Source: Flavobacteriales bacterium | GTDB taxonomy: Bacteria; Bacteroidota; Bacteroidia; Flavobacteriales_D; UBA2798 | Direction: 5' to 3' | Assembly: GCA_019694795.1 (NCBI GenBank) | Contig: JAIBBF010000021.1 | Location: 1-51,714 of the forward strand | Length of the DNA: 51,714 nucleotides | Part shown: piece by piece, positions 17,933-27,895 of the stretch | Layout of the letters: every line of letters starts with the position of its first letter | Numbering within the stretch: the first letter of the stretch is position 1 | Position numbers and translations under genes: made by a program | The notes under the pieces: generated by a model | Told to the model about the DNA's origin: nothing | The model's database searches: none | Seen by the model: only the letters and a program-made list of their open reading frames with translations

Positions 17933-18600
17933 TGAATTGCTTTACCAAGAAAGTACAATCCTAATCCGGTGGCCGATCCTAATAAGGAGAATTTTAAACC
18001 TCCGAATTTTCGTTTGTTTTTAACCACACGGATATATCCTTCGCGATAGGCATCTTCCATTAAATAAGTTCTGTTACTCACTTTAGAAAGATCAAATGTG
18101 ATGCCCGGAATTCCGGCGATGATGGTGTATAAAAATGGACTTAATAAATGAACAATCCCCGGGTCGGAACGGAAAAATCCTTCGAAGAATCCATCGGTCG
18201 GGCCGGTCTGTTTTTTATAGGTATCGAACAATGAAACACCCAGCGCAAATGCAAATCCTCCGGCATGGGTTAAATGTGGATGAAAACCAGTCCAGGCATC
18301 TTGTTCGCCATGCACCATGTACATCGCTTCGGTGGGGGTCCAAATGTTTCCGGTGATGGAATCCTGACGGTAAAGGATGGTCTCTTTTCCGGTAGAATCG
18401 GTTAAACTATACAAGCGGTAGGTTTCGAACTTTTCGGTGCGCAGTTTGTTTCTTTTGTTGAACTGAAATTGAACATAGGAAGTGTCGTACCCCAAGCTGT
18501 GGCCTTCCATGGTTCTGCCGTTTAAAAAAGTCAGTTTGTCCTGAGCCTGAACAAGAAAGGGAAATAAAAGGCTGGCAAGAAAAAGGGTAAACCTGTTCAT
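17929..18600 (-). CDS. Hypothetical secreted/membrane protein
   Basis: About 223 aa from ATG 18600, which begins a clean signal peptide (MNRFTLFLASLLFPFLVQAQ); the longer frame from 18657 adds 19 unlikely residues. The mature part starts KLTFLNGRTMEGHSLGYD, like envelope proteins that respond to a named 'gene of change' in Bacteroidota, then has two C-terminal hydrophobic stretches (HLLSPFLYTIIAGIPGI and FSLLGSATGLGLYFLG). Function not recognised. It forms an ATGA-coupled pair with the UbiA-like gene. Confidence 0.6.
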   Translation of the reverse strand: MNRFTLFLASLLFPFLVQAQDKLTFLNGRTMEGHSLGYDTSYVQFQFNKRNKLRTEKFETYRLYSLTDSTGKETILYRQDSITGNIWTPTEAMYMVHGEQDAWTGFHPHLTHAGGFAFALGVSLFDTYKKQTGPTDGFFEGFFRSDPGIVHLLSPFLYTIIAGIPGITFDLSKVSNRTYLMEDAYREGYIRVVKNKRKFGGLKFSLLGSATGLGLYFLGKAIQ

Positions 18601-18686
18601 AGATCTAAAATTCAAGTCTAAAGATAGACTAAAAAATCTTTTTAATGCGCAATTCACCGTTGTTGAAAAATACAGTCACCCCTGCT

Positions 18687-18706
18687 TACATTTGTAGCTA
18701 TATTTG
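18687..18706 (+). promoter_or_regulatory. Tandem -7 boxes upstream of gcvP
   Basis: TACATTTG at 18687-18694 and TATATTTG at 18699-18706, 12 bases apart, both perfect TAnnTTTG matches. The second is 27 bases before ATG 18734. Two start sites are possible. Confidence 0.55.
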
Positions 18707-18733
18707 TCACCCGAATTTTATTCAATTTTTCCC

Positions 18734-21601
18734 ATGAAAAAAGACCGCTTCAGCGACCGACATATCGGTCCATCCGAAAAGGAAACTGCTCAAATGCTAT
18801 CTCGTATTGGTGCTGCTTCCGTGGATGCATTAATTGAACAAACCGTTCCTGCCAACATCCGCCTCAAGCAAGCCTTGCGAATCGATAAGGGGATGTCGGA
18901 ATTCGATTACCTGCGCCATTTGCGTTCGGTTGCGGCTAAAAATAAAGTGTTCCGTTCGTATATCGGTCTCGGTTATTACAATACCATTTTACCTTCGGTT
19001 ATTCAGCGTAATATTTTAGAAAATCCGGGTTGGTATACCGCCTACACGCCATACCAGGCAGAAATTGCGCAGGGTCGACTCGAAGCAATTTTGAATTTCC
19101 AAACCATGGTGATGGATTTAACCGGAATGGAAATAGCCAATGCTTCATTGCTGGATGAAGGAACAGCCGCTGCAGAAGCAATGGCTATGCTGTTCAACAA
19201 CCGCGATCGCGATGCGGTTAAGCGCAATGCAAATGTGTTTTTCGTTTCGGATGAAGTTTTTCCGCAAACGATCGACATTTTAAAAACACGTGCAATTCCA
19301 ATGGGGATTGAATTGCAAATTGGAAATTTCAAAGAATTAAAATTTAACGATAAAATTTACGGGACTTTATTGCAATATCCTGCTGCCAATGGTAGCGTGC
19401 ATGATTATGCGGATTTTGTAAGCAATGCAAAATCTAATCATTGCGGAGTAGCTGTTGCCGCCGATTTATTATCGCTTGCACTGCTCACCCCTCCGGGTGA
19501 ATGGGGCGCAGATGTTGTTGTTGGAAATACACAGCGTTTTGGTGTACCAATGGGATTCGGTGGACCTCATGCTGCGTTCTTTGCGTGTAAGGAGGATTTC
19601 AAACGATTAATTCCAGGTCGTATCATTGGTGTTTCAGTGGATAGTCAGGGTAATCCTGCTTTGCGTATGGCCTTGCAAACACGCGAGCAACATATCCGTC
19701 GCGAAAAAGCGACTTCCAATATTTGTACTGCGCAGGCATTGTTAGCCATCATGGCGGGAATGTATGCAGTGTATCATGGTCCCGACGGAATTCGCGGTAT
19801 TGCCGAAGAGATTCATGCTTTGACCAGCACATTGGCAACTGAATTAACGAAAGCCGGATTTACGGTAGAAAACAACGTTTGGTTCGATACGATTTCGGTT
19901 ACCGGTTGCGATATAGAAAAAGTAAAATCTGCTGCACTTGCATCCGGAATTAATTTCCGCTACGAAGGAAAATCGGTAATCATTGCCTTAGATCAAACCA
20001 CCTCATTGACCGATATCAATGATATTTTGGTTGTTTTTGCACAATCCAAAGGAGCAAAGCACAATGAGATTTCTGCCCTTAGTGAAACATCTCCTATTAG
20101 CGGAATTCACCAGCGGAAATCGGCTTATTTGCAACACCCTGTTTTCAATTCCTACCATAGCGAATCGGAAATGATGCGATACATTAAGCGTCTCGAAAAT
20201 AAAGATCTTTCATTGGTGCATTCCATGATTTCTCTGGGTTCTTGCACCATGAAATTAAATGCCGCTTCAGAACTTCTGCCACTCACCTGGCCGGAATTTG
20301 CCAATCTGCATCCATTTATCCCGGCTAATCAGGCGGCGGGATATCACGAAGTGTTTACCCAACTTGAAAAAGATTTGTGTGAGGTTACCGGTTTCGCTGC
20401 GATGAGTTTCCAGCCTAACTCCGGAGCACAAGGTGAATATGCTGGATTAATGGTAATTCGTGCTTATCACATTTCACGTGGCGACACCCATCGTAATATC
20501 GCTCTCATTCCATCTTCGGCACATGGTACTAATCCTGCCTCTGCTGCTATGGCGGGAATGGATATTGTCATTGTAAAATGCGATGAAAACGGTAATATCG
20601 ATATCGCCGATTTAAAAGCGAAAGCAGAACAACATAAAGATAAATTGTCCTGCCTCATGGTTACCTACCCATCTACACACGGTGTATTTGAAGAGGGAAT
20701 TATTGAGATTACAAATATTATCCATGCCAATGGCGGACAAGTCTACATGGATGGTGCAAATATGAATGCGCAGGTTGGATTAACTTCTCCGGGTAATATC
20801 GGCGCGGATGTTTGTCACCTGAACCTTCATAAAACATTTGCCATTCCACACGGCGGTGGCGGACCTGGTATGGGTCCAATCGGTGTAGCCGCACATTTGG
20901 CTCCGTTTTTACCTGGACATTCAATGGTAAAAACCGGTGGCGAAAAAGCTATTCCAGCAGTATCTGCTGCACCATGGGGAAGTGCATTGATTTTGTTGAT
21001 CAGTTATGGTTACATCAAAATGCTCGGTGGTGAAGGTCTAACCCTCAGCACCAAGTACGCAATACTTAATGCGAACTACATTAAAGAACGTTTAAAAGAT
21101 CATTATCCGATTCTCTATGTAGGGAAGAATGGAAGAGTGGCGCATGAAATGATTTTGGATTGCAGAGAATTCAAAAAAACTGCGCATGTTGAAGTAGCGG
21201 ATATTGCAAAACGTCTGATGGATTTTGGATTCCATGCTCCAACCGTAGCATTCCCGGTTGTTGATACCCTGATGGTAGAACCAACCGAATCGGAATCGAT
21301 TGCAGAATTGGATCGTTTTTGTGATGCGATGATTACAATTCGCAATGAAATACGTGAAATTGCAGATGGCGTTTATGCACAGGATAGCAACGTGATTAAA
21401 AATGCGCCTCACACATCTAAAGTTTGTGTCGGAGATAAATGGAACTATGCTTATTCCCGCGAAAAAGCTGCTTTCCCATTGAGCTGGGTACGCGAAAATA
21501 AATTCTGGCCAAGTGTTAGTCGTGTCGATAATGCCTACGGGGATCGTAACCTGGTGTGCAGTTGTCTGCCAATCGAAGCTTACGAAACATCTGAAGCCTG
21601 A
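18734..21601 (+). CDS. gcvP: Glycine dehydrogenase (decarboxylating), P protein of the glycine cleavage system
   Basis: A 955-aa PLP enzyme releasing CO2 from glycine and passing the aminomethyl group to the H protein. Seen: N-terminal [12 protein letters not shown], the first half-domain ([20 protein letters not shown]), and the second half-domain with [20 protein letters not shown] and the PLP lysine in [21 protein letters not shown]. It is the single-chain (GcvPA+PB fused) form. The open frame continues back to TTG 18704 inside the promoter, so ATG 18734 is the start. Monocistronic, closed by a strong terminator. Confidence 0.97.
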   Translation: MKKDRFSDRHIGPSEKETAQMLSRIGAASVDALIEQTVPANIRLKQALRIDKGMSEFDYLRHLRSVAAKNKVFRSYIGLGYYNTILPSVIQRNILENPGWYTAYTPYQAEIAQGRLEAILNFQTMVMDLTGMEIANASLLDEGTAAAEAMAMLFNNRDRDAVKRNANVFFVSDEVFPQTIDILKTRAIPMGIELQIGNFKELKFNDKIYGTLLQYPAANGSVHDYADFVSNAKSNHCGVAVAADLLSLALLTPPGEWGADVVVGNTQRFGVPMGFGGPHAAFFACKEDFKRLIPGRIIGVSVDSQGNPALRMALQTREQHIRREKATSNICTAQALLAIMAGMYAVYHGPDGIRGIAEEIHALTSTLATELTKAGFTVENNVWFDTISVTGCDIEKVKSAALASGINFRYEGKSVIIALDQTTSLTDINDILVVFAQSKGAKHNEISALSETSPISGIHQRKSAYLQHPVFNSYHSESEMMRYIKRLENKDLSLVHSMISLGSCTMKLNAASELLPLTWPEFANLHPFIPANQAAGYHEVFTQLEKDLCEVTGFAAMSFQPNSGAQGEYAGLMVIRAYHISRGDTHRNIALIPSSAHGTNPASAAMAGMDIVIVKCDENGNIDIADLKAKAEQHKDKLSCLMVTYPSTHGVFEEGIIEITNIIHANGGQVYMDGANMNAQVGLTSPGNIGADVCHLNLHKTFAIPHGGGGPGMGPIGVAAHLAPFLPGHSMVKTGGEKAIPAVSAAPWGSALILLISYGYIKMLGGEGLTLSTKYAILNANYIKERLKDHYPILYVGKNGRVAHEMILDCREFKKTAHVEVADIAKRLMDFGFHAPTVAFPVVDTLMVEPTESESIAELDRFCDAMITIRNEIREIADGVYAQDSNVIKNAPHTSKVCVGDKWNYAYSREKAAFPLSWVRENKFWPSVSRVDNAYGDRNLVCSCLPIEAYETSEA

Positions 21602-21624
21602 TTTGATATCCATATTGAATGAAG

Positions 21625-21654
21625 AAGGTCCGGTTTCGCCGGACCTTTTTTTTT
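21625..21654 (+). terminator. Rho-independent terminator of gcvP
   Basis: GGTCCGG / CCGGACC stem (extended by AA/TT) with a TTTCG loop and nine T. Confidence 0.92.
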
Positions 21655-21934
21655 ATAGAATACTTTAAAAAATTCCGGCCATTCCGTTAAAAACAGGGAT
21701 TGTTTTTGGAGGATTGAAAACAATGCAAATTTTTCTAAACAAAATTAAAAGGTTTAGAATCTTGATTTAAGGGGTAATGTTCTGTTTTTCAAGTATTTAA
21801 TGTTTAGCCGTTCCCGTTAAAAAAATAACCTTTCCTTCATTTCATGTGAGGCGAGTCTCTTTTGAGTAAAATCTTTGTTAATTTGCAGGATAATTCAACT
21901 AAACAAATAATCTAACCATAAACCTATCAATCCA
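21655..21934 (+). other. Intergenic upstream region of the first T9SS cargo gene
   Basis: AT-rich, no ORF or RNA gene seen. It contains AAGGGGTAATG at 21769-21779 and a 7-of-8 -7 box TTAATTTG at 21878-21885, about 50 bases from the start codon. This is probably the promoter region of the next gene, with a 5' leader of about 40 bases. Confidence 0.4.
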
Positions 21935-23815
21935 ATGAAAAAAGTTTACTTACTCGCAGGGATGGTATTGATTGGTGGCGTAAGCTTCGCGCAGGTGCGT
22001 AACAACGTAAATGCTCCTCTGAAGAAGTTCGCTATCGACAAGAACTTCTCAGAAATCGTTACTCCTGCTCAAAACTCAGGAAACCGTGCAGTGATTGTTT
22101 CAGATGACTTCAGCAACGCTGGAAACTGGAATATCGCTACTACAGGTCAAGGTACCTGGGAAATTGTTACCACTATGCCTACTCAACAAGGTCAGTATAT
22201 GGGTAACATGGCTTCAACTACTGCTGCTAATGGATTCGCTACTTTTAACGGAGTACAGTATCTTATCAATGGTGTTGTAGATCCACAAAGTACTACATTA
22301 ACTTACGGTACTGTGATCGACCTTTCTGCTCATGCAGCAGTAACTGTTGATTTCGAACAACGTTACCGTCCGTTCAACTCCGACCAAACGTTTGTTGAAG
22401 TATCAACTGATGGTGGTACTACCTGGACATCATTCGAATTGAATACGCAGTACGCTGTAAATGCAACTGCAGTTCAGAACACCATTTCACAAAACATCTC
22501 TGCTGTTGCCGGTAACAATGCAACAGTTACAATCCGTTTCCGTTGGGAAGAAACTTCTGGTGATGACCAATACGGATCAGGATACGGATGGTGTGTAGAT
22601 GATTTCTCTGTAAACACTGCTCCAAACGATAACCTCGTTTTAACAGCTTCTGCTTACATGGATCCTACTTCTTACAACACCTGGGGTTATGGAATCGGTT
22701 ACGGAATCATGCCAATCAGCCAAATCGCTTCAGTTCAATTTGCTGGTACAATGGAAAACCAAGGTTCTGCCAACCAAGCTAACGCTCGTTTAACTGCAAC
22801 TGTAGTTAACAGCGCTGGTTCTACTGTATTCACCGGTAACGGTGCAGGTGCAACTCTTCCTGCATTAAGCTCAATGAACGATACTACACTTACTGCTTTC
22901 ACACCTGCAGCTGCTGTAGATACATTCGACATCACCTTCCGTGCGAACTACGATAACTTCGCTACTGATGCAACTCCTGCCAACAACGACATGATGAACA
23001 CCTTCTACGTTTCAGCTAACCAATATGGTCGTGATGATAACGTTTACACTGGTGGTGGTCTTTGGAATGGTGAAACAGGTGGTGTTTCTGATGCATTCGT
23101 TCTTGCTAACCTTTTCGAAGCGAAAAACGATATGGACATCAACCGTATCCGTGCTGCATTCACTTCTTCTACTGATGCAGGTGTAATTGCTTGTGCTCAG
23201 ATTTATGAAGTAGATCCTTCAACTGGTGACTTTAACCTGGTTGCTGAAAACTGCGGTGGTGCAGATGAAATCACAATTGCTTCGAATCAAATTTCAACTG
23301 GTGGTACAATCACTTGGGTTGACTTTGTTCTTTGTCACACTTTAACTGCTGGTAACTACTACCTCGCAGGTATCAATCACTACGGTGGTGCACAAGCATT
23401 AGTTGTAATGTCTTCACCTAACGTAACTGCAGAACAACAAACTGTATTCCTTTTAGACGGTACTAACGCTACTTGGTACTACCTCACTTCAGTTCCTAAA
23501 ATCCGTATGGTAGAAGGTGCTTGTGATATCAATGTTGCTGAAGTTGCTTCAGAAAACTTTGTTCTTTCACAAAACATTCCTAACCCTGCAAACGGAACTA
23601 CTACTATCCGTTACTCCATCAACGAAAACGCAAACGTTACTTTCGAAATCGTTGACGTAACCGGTAAAGTAATTAAAAACGAAAACTTCGGTACTCGTTC
23701 TGCTGGTGACTACCAAATCAATCTTGACACTGATGCATTTGCTGCTGGAGTATATTTCTACTCTGTAACTGTAAATGGTGAGCGTCAAACTAAGCGTATG
23801 ATCATCAACAAATAA
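21935..23815 (+). CDS. T9SS type A sorting-domain secreted protein (first tandem copy)
   Basis: A 626-aa secreted protein: signal peptide (residues 1-20, ending SFAQ); a jelly-roll/anchor-J-like region (~50-230) with DDFSNAGNW, STDGGTTWTSFE and GYGWCVDDFSV; a middle beta region; a block GLWNGETGGVSD…HYGG…TVFLLDGTNATWYYL (~370-530); and a C-terminal type A sorting domain (~545-626, FVLSQNIPNPANGTTTIRYS … GVYFYSVTVNGERQTKRMII). The sorting domain directs T9SS export and surface attachment. Codons are biased to GCT, ACT, AAC and TTC, unlike neighbours, suggesting high expression. Paralogous to the next gene. Confidence 0.9.
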   Translation: MKKVYLLAGMVLIGGVSFAQVRNNVNAPLKKFAIDKNFSEIVTPAQNSGNRAVIVSDDFSNAGNWNIATTGQGTWEIVTTMPTQQGQYMGNMASTTAANGFATFNGVQYLINGVVDPQSTTLTYGTVIDLSAHAAVTVDFEQRYRPFNSDQTFVEVSTDGGTTWTSFELNTQYAVNATAVQNTISQNISAVAGNNATVTIRFRWEETSGDDQYGSGYGWCVDDFSVNTAPNDNLVLTASAYMDPTSYNTWGYGIGYGIMPISQIASVQFAGTMENQGSANQANARLTATVVNSAGSTVFTGNGAGATLPALSSMNDTTLTAFTPAAAVDTFDITFRANYDNFATDATPANNDMMNTFYVSANQYGRDDNVYTGGGLWNGETGGVSDAFVLANLFEAKNDMDINRIRAAFTSSTDAGVIACAQIYEVDPSTGDFNLVAENCGGADEITIASNQISTGGTITWVDFVLCHTLTAGNYYLAGINHYGGAQALVVMSSPNVTAEQQTVFLLDGTNATWYYLTSVPKIRMVEGACDINVAEVASENFVLSQNIPNPANGTTTIRYSINENANVTFEIVDVTGKVIKNENFGTRSAGDYQINLDTDAFAAGVYFYSVTVNGERQTKRMIINK

Positions 23816-23832
23816 TTAAGGATTTCTCCTTG

Positions 23833-23862
23833 AAAAGCGGGCCTTGTGCCCGCTTTTTTTTT
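23833..23862 (+). terminator. Rho-independent terminator after the first T9SS cargo gene
   Basis: AAAAGCGGGC / GCCCGCTTTT stem, CTTGT loop, T-run to 23862. Confidence 0.93.
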
Positions 23863-24013
23863 ACCCTGTTTTTCTGACCTTTTCTACATTTCCCCCTTGT
23901 GAACAATGGATTTCCCTTGTTTGTTACTAAATTTAGAGTCGAATTTCCTTGCCAAAATTGGATTTTCTTTATTTTTAAAACCGCAAATCATTTATTAATC
24001 AATCAAAACTGCT

Positions 24014-25894
24014 ATGAAAAAACTCTCTACTCTAGTATGCGTTTTGCTTGCCGGTGGTTTTGCGAATGCTCAGAATACGGGCGTTCCTGCAAAATCTCCA
24101 GCTATGGTCAACGTAAAGAAGACTGCTGTTATGGAAAAACGTGATGTTGTAAACGGAGCATCGCATTCGGGTAACCGCGCCATCATTTGGAGCGATGATT
24201 TCGATAACAACCCAACTACAGTTTGGACACGTACCAACACTTCAGTTCCTGCTCAGGACTGGGTTTTTGGAACTGCTCTTCCAAATTCACTCGTAACTCA
24301 AGGATTTGATGCTGTGTTAAACTCTGCTTCAGGCGGAACTTTCGCTTATGTGGATTCTGATGGTGCTGGTGGAACTGCTACACAAAACTGTAACCTGACA
24401 ACTACTGCTGCAATTGATATGTCGGCTGCTGCATCTTGCCAGTTAACTTTTACTAACTATCACCGTCGTTACCTCGAAACTCATACGATTCAGATTTCTA
24501 CGGATGGTGGTTCTACTTGGACCGACTTCGTAGTTAACAGCCAATACCCAACCAGCACTACTTCACCAAATGGTGAAATAGTATCGGTTAACATCGGTTG
24601 TGTTGCTGCTGGTCAGTCTAACGTATTAATCAATTTCAACTATCAAGGTGCTTGGGACTGGTTCTGGGCTATTGATGATGTTGTAGTTGAAGATGCGCCT
24701 GCTGATGAAGTAAACATCGTTTCTGGTGGATTCCAGTGCGACGATATGAATATCTTCGGATTCCATAACCGTTACACTATTTTCCCAAGTAATGAGGTTC
24801 GTCCAATGAGACATTATGGTGTTATTGGTAATGGTGGTGCAAATGCTCAAACCGGAGCAAAAGTTGTGGCTCAGGTTACAAATTCAACCTTTACTGTTCT
24901 TTACACAGGAATGGGTGCTGGTCAGAACTTAGGTACCTGCGCTAGTGCTACTTTAAACGATACTACAACTACTGTTTATACTTCTGCCGGAACACCTGGA
25001 ACATACAACAACATCATCGCTGCTGCTTATAACAATATTGCGAATGATGCTGATTTGACCAATAACGCTGATACTATTCAGCATTGGGTGAACAATACAC
25101 TGATCGGACAAGATGATAATACTTACCGTGGAAATGGTCTTTGGAATGGTGAAACTGGTGGAGTTTCCGATCCATATGTAATGGGTAACCTGATTGAGTT
25201 GTTAAGCAACCAAACGGTTTATGCAATTGATGTTGCATTAACCGGTAACACCGATCCAGGAGTGCTTCTTTGTGCTCAGATTTACGAAGTAGACCAAACT
25301 ACAGGTGACTTCAACATTGTTGACGAAACTTGCGGAGGTGCTGCTGAAATTACTGTAAACAGTGGTCATATTTCTTCTGGCGGAACCATCACTTGGGTTC
25401 ACAACATTTTCCCTGCTCCAGTTTCTTTAGCTGCTGGTGGGTCTTACATCGCTGCAGTTAATCACTACGGTGGTAACGAAGCATTGGTAGTAATGCAAGG
25501 TGGTACAGGAGCAGATCAGCAAACTGTATTCTTATTGGATGGTACGAATGCTACATGGTACTACATGACATCAATCCCAATGATCCGTTTCAACTTTGAT
25601 GCTTCAATCGGTGTAAACGAAATCACTAACGGTAACCTTGAGCTTTTCCAAAACGTTCCAAACCCTGCAAATGGTACAACTTCTATCCGTTTCAACCTTT
25701 TAGACAATGCGGATGTAGCATTTGAAATGGTTGATGTTACTGGTAAAGTTGTTGCTACTGCTGACCTTGGTAACAAAGGAATCGGAAACCACACTATGAC
25801 TTTAGACGTTACAAAATTTGCTACTGGTATCTACTACTATAGCATTATTGCTAACGGAAACCGCATGACCAAGAAAATGGTTATCAGCGAATAA
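24014..25894 (+). CDS. T9SS type A sorting-domain secreted protein (second tandem copy)
   Basis: Also 626 aa, with a signal peptide (KLSTLVCVLLAGGFANAQ). The layout matches the previous protein: anchor-J-like N-terminal domain (WSDDFDNN, STDGGSTWTDFV, DWFWAIDDVVVED), shared block GLWNGETGGVSDPYV…CAQIYEVDQTTGDFN…NHYGGNEALVVM…TVFLLDGTNATWYYM, and C-terminal type A sorting domain (ELFQNVPNPANGTTSIRFN … MTKKMVIS). Identical length, colinear domains and shared codon bias point to tandem duplication and high expression. Their N-terminal domains differ more than the block near residues 370-530, so ligand specificity may have diverged. Own terminator, own upstream region. Confidence 0.9.
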   Translation: MKKLSTLVCVLLAGGFANAQNTGVPAKSPAMVNVKKTAVMEKRDVVNGASHSGNRAIIWSDDFDNNPTTVWTRTNTSVPAQDWVFGTALPNSLVTQGFDAVLNSASGGTFAYVDSDGAGGTATQNCNLTTTAAIDMSAAASCQLTFTNYHRRYLETHTIQISTDGGSTWTDFVVNSQYPTSTTSPNGEIVSVNIGCVAAGQSNVLINFNYQGAWDWFWAIDDVVVEDAPADEVNIVSGGFQCDDMNIFGFHNRYTIFPSNEVRPMRHYGVIGNGGANAQTGAKVVAQVTNSTFTVLYTGMGAGQNLGTCASATLNDTTTTVYTSAGTPGTYNNIIAAAYNNIANDADLTNNADTIQHWVNNTLIGQDDNTYRGNGLWNGETGGVSDPYVMGNLIELLSNQTVYAIDVALTGNTDPGVLLCAQIYEVDQTTGDFNIVDETCGGAAEITVNSGHISSGGTITWVHNIFPAPVSLAAGGSYIAAVNHYGGNEALVVMQGGTGADQQTVFLLDGTNATWYYMTSIPMIRFNFDASIGVNEITNGNLELFQNVPNPANGTTSIRFNLLDNADVAFEMVDVTGKVVATADLGNKGIGNHTMTLDVTKFATGIYYYSIIANGNRMTKKMVISE

Positions 25895-25912
25895 TTGATT
25901 ATTATCAATGAG

Positions 25913-25943
25913 AAAAGCCCCGCGAAAGCGGGGCTTTTTTTTT
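25913..25943 (+). terminator. Rho-independent terminator after the second T9SS cargo gene
   Basis: AAAAGCCCCGC / GCGGGGCTTTT stem with a GAAA tetraloop and nine T. Confidence 0.94.
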
Positions 25944-26033
25944 AACTATACCGTTCACTTGTTCATTACCCCCTTTCAATCGTTAAACTCATCCGATGCC
26001 TAAACCACGTAAATATTGGGCTTACTCTTGCGT

Positions 26034-26041
26034 TAAATTTG
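26034..26041 (+). promoter_or_regulatory. TAAATTTG -7 box of the 48-aa gene
   Basis: Perfect TAnnTTTG, 20 bases before ATG 26062. A TTG at 26016-26018 is only 15 bases upstream, so the -33 element is weak. Confidence 0.45.
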
Positions 26042-26061
26042 TAAAAGAAAGAGAAAGCAAT

Positions 26062-26208
26062 ATGAGAAGGATGATAGAATATATTTTTAAGTGGAGCATG
26101 AGTGAAAACAACAACACCGTTGCCGAAAGCTCCAGAAATGAAAAAGTAGAAAAACTCTTTCAGAAAAGTACCGGTGGATTATCGCCAAGTCCCTGGTTTA
26201 TGATTTAG
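26062..26208 (+). CDS. Small 48-aa hypothetical protein
   Basis: The peptide begins MRRMIEYIFKWSMSENNNTV and ends SPSPWFMI. The frame extends back to ATG 25996, but that start would lie upstream of the -7 box, so 26062 (with a purine-rich GAGAAAG upstream) is preferred. It has an amphipathic aromatic N-terminal helix, a polar middle and an aromatic tail; no known family recognised. A plus-strand-specific terminator about 70 bases downstream supports a real transcript. It fills most of a 417-base gap between the T9SS cargo gene and mlaF. Confidence 0.5.
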   Translation: MRRMIEYIFKWSMSENNNTVAESSRNEKVEKLFQKSTGGLSPSPWFMI

Positions 26209-26280
26209 GCTCTTTTTTGTCCTCAATACATGTGTCGCTACACGCGATAAAGAGTAATGCTTATTTGGTTTTGTTTGGGA

Positions 26281-26314
26281 AAAAAGTCCTCGTCGAAAGG
26301 CGGGGGCTTTTTTA
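26281..26314 (+). terminator. Plus-strand terminator after the 48-aa gene
   Basis: Stem of nine pairs including three G·U pairs (GTCCTCGTC / GGCGGGGGC) with a GAAA loop, preceded by A6 and followed by T6. On the minus strand the G·U pairs become A·C mismatches, so it works only for plus-strand transcripts. Its T-run overlaps the mlaF stop codon. Confidence 0.75.
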
Positions 26315-27070
26315 TTGCGCCAGTTTGTCCTTCAACGTTTTCATGAATTTGGATGCGTACACAAAATCGTTGATTTCTTTATTGTCGGTACGTATAATAT
26401 CTTCCTTCGTTCCCTGCCACCATTTCTGGCCTTTGTAGAGGAAAATAATATTTTCTCCAATCTCAATTACGGAGTTCATGTCATGGGTAATCACCACCGT
26501 GGTGATGCCATATTCTTTCGTAATTTCTTCGATGAGGTTATCGATTACAATCGATGTTTGCGGATCGAGACCAGAGTTGGGTTCGTCGCAAAAGAGGTAT
26601 TTGGGATTCATGGCAATGGCACGTGCAATACCCACACGTTTTTTCATACCACCCGAAATTTCCGAAGGAAACAAATGATTTTTATTTTCAATGTTAACGC
26701 GCTTGAGGCAAAAGTTGACCCTGTCGAGCATTTCTGATTTGCTCATTTTGGTAAACATTTTAAGCGGGAACATTACATTTTCTTCTACGGTTAATGAATC
26801 AAAAAGCGCGCTGTACTGGAAAAGAAATCCGATATCCTGACGAATTTCCAATCGTTGCTTTTCGCTCATATTGGCGAAGTCCTTCCCATTGTATAAAATG
26901 GATCCTTTATCGGGATTTAATAGTCCAACCACACACTTGGTAAAAACCGATTTACCACTTCCGCTCTGACCAATAATCATATTGACCACTCCCGGGTGAA
27001 AATCGACGGAGATGTCGTTCAACACCTGAACCCCACTGAATGCTTTCGATATGTTTTTAATTTCAATCAT
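26312..27070 (-). CDS. MlaF-like ABC transporter ATP-binding protein
   Basis: A 252-aa ATPase with a complete set of motifs: Walker A GQSGSGKS, Q-loop (FLFQYSALFDSLTVEENV), signature ISGGMKKRVGIARA, Walker B YLFCDEPNSGLDP and switch His in VVITHDM. The F-x-SALFDSLT and ISGGMKKR features are typical of MlaF, which powers phospholipid or lipid transport between the membranes. ATG 27070 overlaps the permease stop as ATGA; the GTG at 27082 is less likely. Confidence 0.9.
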   Translation of the reverse strand: MIEIKNISKAFSGVQVLNDISVDFHPGVVNMIIGQSGSGKSVFTKCVVGLLNPDKGSILYNGKDFANMSEKQRLEIRQDIGFLFQYSALFDSLTVEENVMFPLKMFTKMSKSEMLDRVNFCLKRVNIENKNHLFPSEISGGMKKRVGIARAIAMNPKYLFCDEPNSGLDPQTSIVIDNLIEEITKEYGITTVVITHDMNSVIEIGENIIFLYKGQKWWQGTKEDIIRTDNKEINDFVYASKFMKTLKDKLAQ

Positions 27071-27816
27071 AACAACAGCCACTGAGTGAGCAGGTAATTG
27101 GCCAGAAGAATAAATATGGATGAGATCACTACAGCGCGGGTACTGGAACGTCCCACTTCAACGGATCCTCCCGAAGTATGATAACCATAGTAGGATGCAA
27201 TGCTGGTGATTAAAAATGCAAATACCACTGTTTTGGTAAGGGCGTACTGAATGGAATAGGGGTCAAACCAATATTGTATTCCGTAAACATATTCGTGGGT
27301 GGTGACTTCCCCGGTCATTACTCCAAACATCCATCCTCCAAAAATGCCAAGGAACATGGAAATAATAATGACAAATGGGAACATGAACATTGCTCCTAAT
27401 ACTTTTGGCAGCACCAGGTACCCGGCCGAATTCACGCCCATAATGTCGAGGGCATCAATTTGCTCCGTTACCCGCATGGATCCGATTTCGGATGAAATAT
27501 TCGAACCCACGATTCCGGCCAGAATCAGTGAAATAATGGTAGGGGAGAACTCTAATACAATGGATTGCCGCGCGGTAAATCCCACGGTATACAAGGGGAT
27601 AAAAGGCGAGTCGATGTTGTACGAAGTTTGAAGGGTAATTACTGCTCCAATAAACAGCGACATGATGGATACGATACCCAGGGAATTAATTCCCAGTGCA
27701 ATGCATTCGTCGATAAACCGATGATAATAGATACGCAGTTTTTCGGGACGACGAAAGGCCGACCGCATAAACAAGAAATACCTGCCTATTTCATAAAAAA
27801 ATCCCTGCAGAAACAT
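27067..27816 (-). CDS. MlaE family lipid-transport permease
   Basis: About 249 aa, five or six membrane helices, with the MlaE core: LFIGAVITLQTSYNI, a TARQSIVLEFSPTIISLILAG segment, GSNISSEIGSMRVTEQIDAL and a late ASYYGYHTSGGSVEVGRSST loop. It is the membrane subunit paired with the following MlaF-like ATPase. The frame opens at TTG 27849, but ATG 27816 gives a family-like N terminus. No MCE (MlaD) gene is next to the pair in this window. Confidence 0.9.
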   Translation of the reverse strand: MFLQGFFYEIGRYFLFMRSAFRRPEKLRIYYHRFIDECIALGINSLGIVSIMSLFIGAVITLQTSYNIDSPFIPLYTVGFTARQSIVLEFSPTIISLILAGIVGSNISSEIGSMRVTEQIDALDIMGVNSAGYLVLPKVLGAMFMFPFVIIISMFLGIFGGWMFGVMTGEVTTHEYVYGIQYWFDPYSIQYALTKTVVFAFLITSIASYYGYHTSGGSVEVGRSSTRAVVISSIFILLANYLLTQWLLL

Positions 27817-27895
27817 GATGTGGCACGAAATTACGATTTTCCCCGACAATTATCTCCTCCTTGCGTTAATGCTTATGTTTTCGTATATTTACACT

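Noticed and set aside
18615-18630. AGTCTA-AAGA-TAGACT repeat upstream of the 17929-18600 gene
   Set aside because: Six-base stem without a conserved partner; may be chance in AT-rich DNA.
21769-25976. C-rich patches CATTACCCCTT (minus, 21779-21769), CATTTCCCCCTT (23887-23898) and CATTACCCCCTT (25964-25975) before the T9SS cargo genes and the 48-aa gene
   Set aside because: They look alike, but their orientation differs and the distance to a -7 box varies (109, 41 and 70 bases), unlike the 39-41 spacing of the TTGAGGGG motif. Probably chance or downstream of terminators.
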